A DNA stretch of 35,996 nt, from assembly GCA_019238055.1 (NCBI GenBank), contig JAFAOB010000081.1:1-35996 (forward strand), in the 5' to 3' direction. Origin of the DNA: Alphaproteobacteria bacterium (lineage in GTDB: Bacteria; Pseudomonadota; Alphaproteobacteria; ATCC43930; CGMCC-115725). The notes under the pieces were generated by a model. It had not been told where the DNA came from and searched no databases. It saw nothing but the letters and a program-made list of their open reading frames with translations. Shown here in pieces: positions 33,664 through 35,996 of the stretch (positions are counted from its first letter, which is position 1; every line of letters starts with the position of its first letter). A program made the position numbers and the translations under genes.

Positions 33664-34503
33664 ATGCTGGCCACGGCAATAATCGTTTTTCGCGAAGTAC
33701 TTGAAGCCGCCCTTATCATCGGCATTGTTCTGGCCGCGAGCCGTGGCGTGCCCCGCCGCGGCATCTGGGTCGGGGGCGGAATCGTCGCCGGGGTGCTTGG
33801 CGCGTCGCTCGTCGCCGCTGGCGCCGACGCCATTGCCGATGCGATTAATGGGATTGGGCAGGAATTGTTCAACGCCGCGATCCTGTTTACCGCGGTCGCG
33901 ATGCTCGGCTGGCACAACATCTGGATGAACCGCCACGGCCGCGAACTGGCTGCGACCGCAGCGGGATTGGGCAAGGCGGTGGTCGGGGGCAGCCGCCCAC
34001 TCTATGCGCTGGGTCTTGTCGTCGGCATCGCGGTATTGCGCGAGGGCTCCGAAGTCGTGCTGTTTCTGTACGGCATCGCCGTCGCCTCGGGTGTCGGCGC
34101 GCTGAGCATGCTGATGGGCGGCGTGCTCGGGTTGGTCGGCGGGGTCGCAGTCGGCGCGCTGATTTATTTTGGGCTGCTGGCGATCCCGCTGAAGCGGCTG
34201 TTTACTGTGACCAGCTGGCTCATTCTGTTGCTTGCCGCTGGCATGGCCTCGCAGGGTGCGGCCTTTCTGATGCAGGCCAATCTGCTGCCGGCTTTCGGCA
34301 ATAATTTATGGGATACCTCTTCGATTCTCGGCGAGCGCAGCATGCTCGGCACACTGCTCCACGTGCTGATCGGCTATTCGGCACAACCGGCTGGAATTCA
34401 GGTCATCTTCTATCTCGCGACCCTTGTCATCATCGGCGGATTGATGCGGTTGCTTGCCCGCGCACCGGCACCGCATTTGGCGACGCCGGTCGCACCCGGT
34501 TAA
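33664..34503 (+). CDS. FTR1-family high-affinity iron permease
   Basis: The predicted protein is 279 aa with about seven membrane segments. Two REXXE motifs, the iron-binding hallmark, are present: REVLE (10-14) in helix 1 and REGSE (126-130) in a central helix. It should import ferric iron, typically after oxidation at the periplasmic side. The gene starts 10 bases after the cupredoxin gene (GAGAG before ATG 33664). No EfeB-type peroxidase or EfeO-M75 peptidase domain is encoded nearby, unlike in EfeUOB. Confidence 0.95.
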   Translation: MLATAIIVFREVLEAALIIGIVLAASRGVPRRGIWVGGGIVAGVLGASLVAAGADAIADAINGIGQELFNAAILFTAVAMLGWHNIWMNRHGRELAATAAGLGKAVVGGSRPLYALGLVVGIAVLREGSEVVLFLYGIAVASGVGALSMLMGGVLGLVGGVAVGALIYFGLLAIPLKRLFTVTSWLILLLAAGMASQGAAFLMQANLLPAFGNNLWDTSSILGERSMLGTLLHVLIGYSAQPAGIQVIFYLATLVIIGGLMRLLARAPAPHLATPVAPG

Positions 34504-34529
34504 ACGAATCAATCTGAACTAACCGATAA

Positions 34530-34558
34530 GACCAGTTGCGCTGCGCTGGTCGGGTTTT
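34530..34558 (+). terminator. hairpin followed by GGGTTTT between permease and barrel genes
   Basis: GACCAG (34530-34535) pairs with CTGGTC (34546-34551) around a 10-base loop and is followed by GGGTTTT. This is a modest intrinsic terminator or attenuator. It would lower expression of the third gene relative to the first two, or separate it. Confidence 0.45.
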
Positions 34559-34576
34559 ACGAAGGAGTTATTGCGA

Positions 34577-35335
34577 ATGAGTAGCATTCGCATGTTCTTT
34601 ACTGTCGCTTCGGTGCTCAGCATAGTGGCGGCCATGCCCGCCGCCGCCGACTTCAAGGTGCAGTATCCCGATGCCGAAACCGGCGAGTTTGGGATCGAAC
34701 CGATCGGCGACATCGGCCAAGACCCGCTCGCCGCCCATAATGGCGAGTTGAGTTCGGTCCAGGAGTTCGAATACGGCGTCAACAGCTTTTGGCGCATCGA
34801 ACTCGAATTGGAACAGGAACGTCCGCCCGGTCCTGACCAGTCGATTCGCTTCAGTCAGATTACCTGGGAGAATATTCTTGCCTTCACCGAGCGCGGCCAA
34901 TATTGGGCCGATGCCGGCTTCTTCTTTGAATTTGGCAAAACCACGCTAGGCAATACACCAAACGAGGTGACGTTTGGCCCGATCTTGCGCAAGGAATTCT
35001 TCCACACGATCAACACCGTCAATTTGTTCATGCAGCACGACGTCGGCACGCCTTACGCCTCCGGGCGACCCGCTTTTCTCTATGCCTGGGAGACGCGCAT
35101 CGCGCTTGGCACGCCGATCGAGCCGGGTTTTCAAGCCTATGGCCAGCCCAGCAGCTTTCCCGAATACAATTCCGGCTGGCCGCAGGACAATCGCATCGGC
35201 CCGCAGCTGTTCGGCACGATCAGTAATATCGGGCCCGGCACCCTCAACTGGAACGGCGGGATTTTATTTGGCATCCGGCCATGGGCGCCGCGCACCACCT
35301 GGCGCTGGCAGGCCGAATATGAGATCCATTTCTAG
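34577..35335 (+). CDS. exported protein, probable outer-membrane beta-barrel
   Basis: The predicted protein is 252 aa. ATG 34577 has AAGGAG 9 bases upstream; a TTG two codons earlier is less likely. A signal peptide (MFFTVASVLSIVAAMPAAA) is followed by alternating polar/aromatic segments: SFWRIELELEQE, WADAGFFFEFGKT, TFGPILRKEFFHTIN, LYAWETRIALGTP and ILFGIRPWA. It ends with TWRWQAEYEIHF, whose last residue is Phe, as is usual for outer-membrane proteins assembled by BAM. I do not recognise a named family. Position after cupredoxin and FTR1 genes suggests a role in passing iron across the outer membrane or in sensing it. Confidence 0.75.
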   Translation: MSSIRMFFTVASVLSIVAAMPAAADFKVQYPDAETGEFGIEPIGDIGQDPLAAHNGELSSVQEFEYGVNSFWRIELELEQERPPGPDQSIRFSQITWENILAFTERGQYWADAGFFFEFGKTTLGNTPNEVTFGPILRKEFFHTINTVNLFMQHDVGTPYASGRPAFLYAWETRIALGTPIEPGFQAYGQPSSFPEYNSGWPQDNRIGPQLFGTISNIGPGTLNWNGGILFGIRPWAPRTTWRWQAEYEIHF

Positions 35336-35397
35336 GCATGGGACGAACGCGCTCGTCGACAGCACTCAACCCGCCCGATTGAAGGGCTAGCCGGACA

Positions 35398-35862
35398 TCA
35401 GGCTCCGTGCTCGCGCATGATGCGGGCGCGGCTGCGCTGCCAGTCGCGCGCCTTCTCCGCTTCGCGCTTGTCCGCCTTGCGCTTGCCGCGGGCCAGGCCG
35501 AGCGCGATTTTGGCTCGGCCGCGCTCGTTGAAGTAGATCGACAGCGGCACCACCGTCACACCTTCGCGCCGGATCGCTCCGAGCAGGCGGTTCATTTCCT
35601 TGCGGTGCAACAACAGCTTTCGCGGCCGTCGCGGCTCATGATTGAAATGCGCCGAACTCGAATATTCCGGGATGTTGGCGTTCACCAGAAACAGCTCGCC
35701 GCCGCTCTCATCGGCATAGGCTTCGGCGATGCTGGCTTGGCCTTTGCGCAAGACCTTGACTTCGGTCCCTTGTAGAACAAGGCCGGCTTCGAGCGTATCC
35801 TCGATGACATAATCGTGGCGGGCGCGCCGGTTTTGCGCGACGAATCGGTCCGCACTCCGCAT
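35398..35862 (-). CDS. smpB: SsrA-binding protein
   Basis: The predicted protein is 154 aa. SmpB binds tmRNA and brings it to stalled ribosomes. [58 protein letters not shown] and [15 protein letters not shown] are unmistakable. The basic C-terminal tail ([20 protein letters not shown]) is the part that enters the mRNA channel. It follows dapA, with 33 bases between, on the same strand. Confidence 0.97.
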   Translation of the reverse strand: MRSADRFVAQNRRARHDYVIEDTLEAGLVLQGTEVKVLRKGQASIAEAYADESGGELFLVNANIPEYSSSAHFNHEPRRPRKLLLHRKEMNRLLGAIRREGVTVVPLSIYFNERGRAKIALGLARGKRKADKREAEKARDWQRSRARIMREHGA

Positions 35863-35895
35863 TTCACCCGTCCCGGTATCGGCTCAATAGACCGG

Positions 35896-35996
35896 TCAAT
35901 TCAGCAGGCCGGCATTGCGCATTGCGCGCATAACCCGCTCCTGAGTTTCAGGCGTGATCGCGCAGAGCGGTTGCCGCACTGTCGGCTCGCATTTGC
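35896..35996 (-). CDS. dapA: 4-hydroxy-tetrahydrodipicolinate synthase, C-terminal end (partial)
   Basis: The frame running in from the right edge encodes 33 residues: CEPTVRQPLCAITPETQERV followed by MRAMRNAGLLN, then TGA. This fits the C-terminus of DapA, whose sequence ends in a similar 'AGLL' helix, and dapA-smpB is a common order in alphaproteobacteria. The rest lies outside the window, so the call rests on the tail and context. Confidence 0.75.
   Translation of the reverse strand, partial: KCEPTVRQPLCAITPETQERVMRAMRNAGLLN

Noticed and set aside
1-35996. CRISPR arrays, rRNA or tRNA genes
   Set aside because: No regularly spaced direct repeats or RNA gene signatures were seen on reading the window.

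Overview
The window is GC-rich chromosomal DNA (apart from a few AT-rich intergenic stretches) and looks alphaproteobacterial. Supporting features are the divergent purD/xseA pair, an alphaproteobacterial-type RibA with a degenerate RibB-like N-terminus, a dapA-smpB pair and the REPA-like phage ATPase remnant. A soil or rhizosphere relative of the Rhodospirillales/Hyphomicrobiales is a reasonable guess. The sequence alone does not fix the genus.

Positions 1-5859 are a decaying accessory zone. It holds the end of an IS transposase and a Gly/Asn-rich exported protein gene that appears cut short by that IS. It also holds a DUF2092-type periplasmic protein gene with three disabling lesions, a small lipoprotein gene and an intact AraC-type regulator. 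These are followed by about 2.4 kb with no intact gene, in which fragments of a phage terminase and a RepA-like AAA ATPase can be read in broken frames.

Positions 5860-20648 are mostly housekeeping: purD, xseA, an APH/kinase fusion, an SDR, a small cupin, ribA, an LLM oxidoreductase, a lipocalin-like protein, a sirtuin, an RlmM/FtsJ-like methyltransferase and a 6PGDH-like dehydrogenase. This part ends with a siroheme-synthesis gene overlapping sulfite reductase cysI, and queA. Positions 20904-25068 carry an EmrB-type MFS pump, a HepT/MntA toxin-antitoxin pair and a divergent gamma-glutamyltransferase.

Positions 25223-31734 carry an SbcC/SbcD-like (YhaN/YhaO-like) ATPase-phosphoesterase operon. 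It is transcribed away from a D-hydantoinase/D-carbamoylase pair, which together would convert 5-substituted hydantoins to D-amino acids. Positions 31926-33247 hold a translationally coupled NYN-domain ribonuclease-like gene and a family 5 uracil-DNA glycosylase.

Positions 33282-35335 form the most interesting unit. A Fur-box-like palindrome lies just upstream of a periplasmic cupredoxin gene, an FTR1 iron permease gene and an uncharacterised exported protein that looks like an outer-membrane beta-barrel. A terminator-like hairpin sits before the third gene. I read this as a compact iron-uptake locus with its own outer-membrane component. smpB and the end of dapA close the window on the minus strand.
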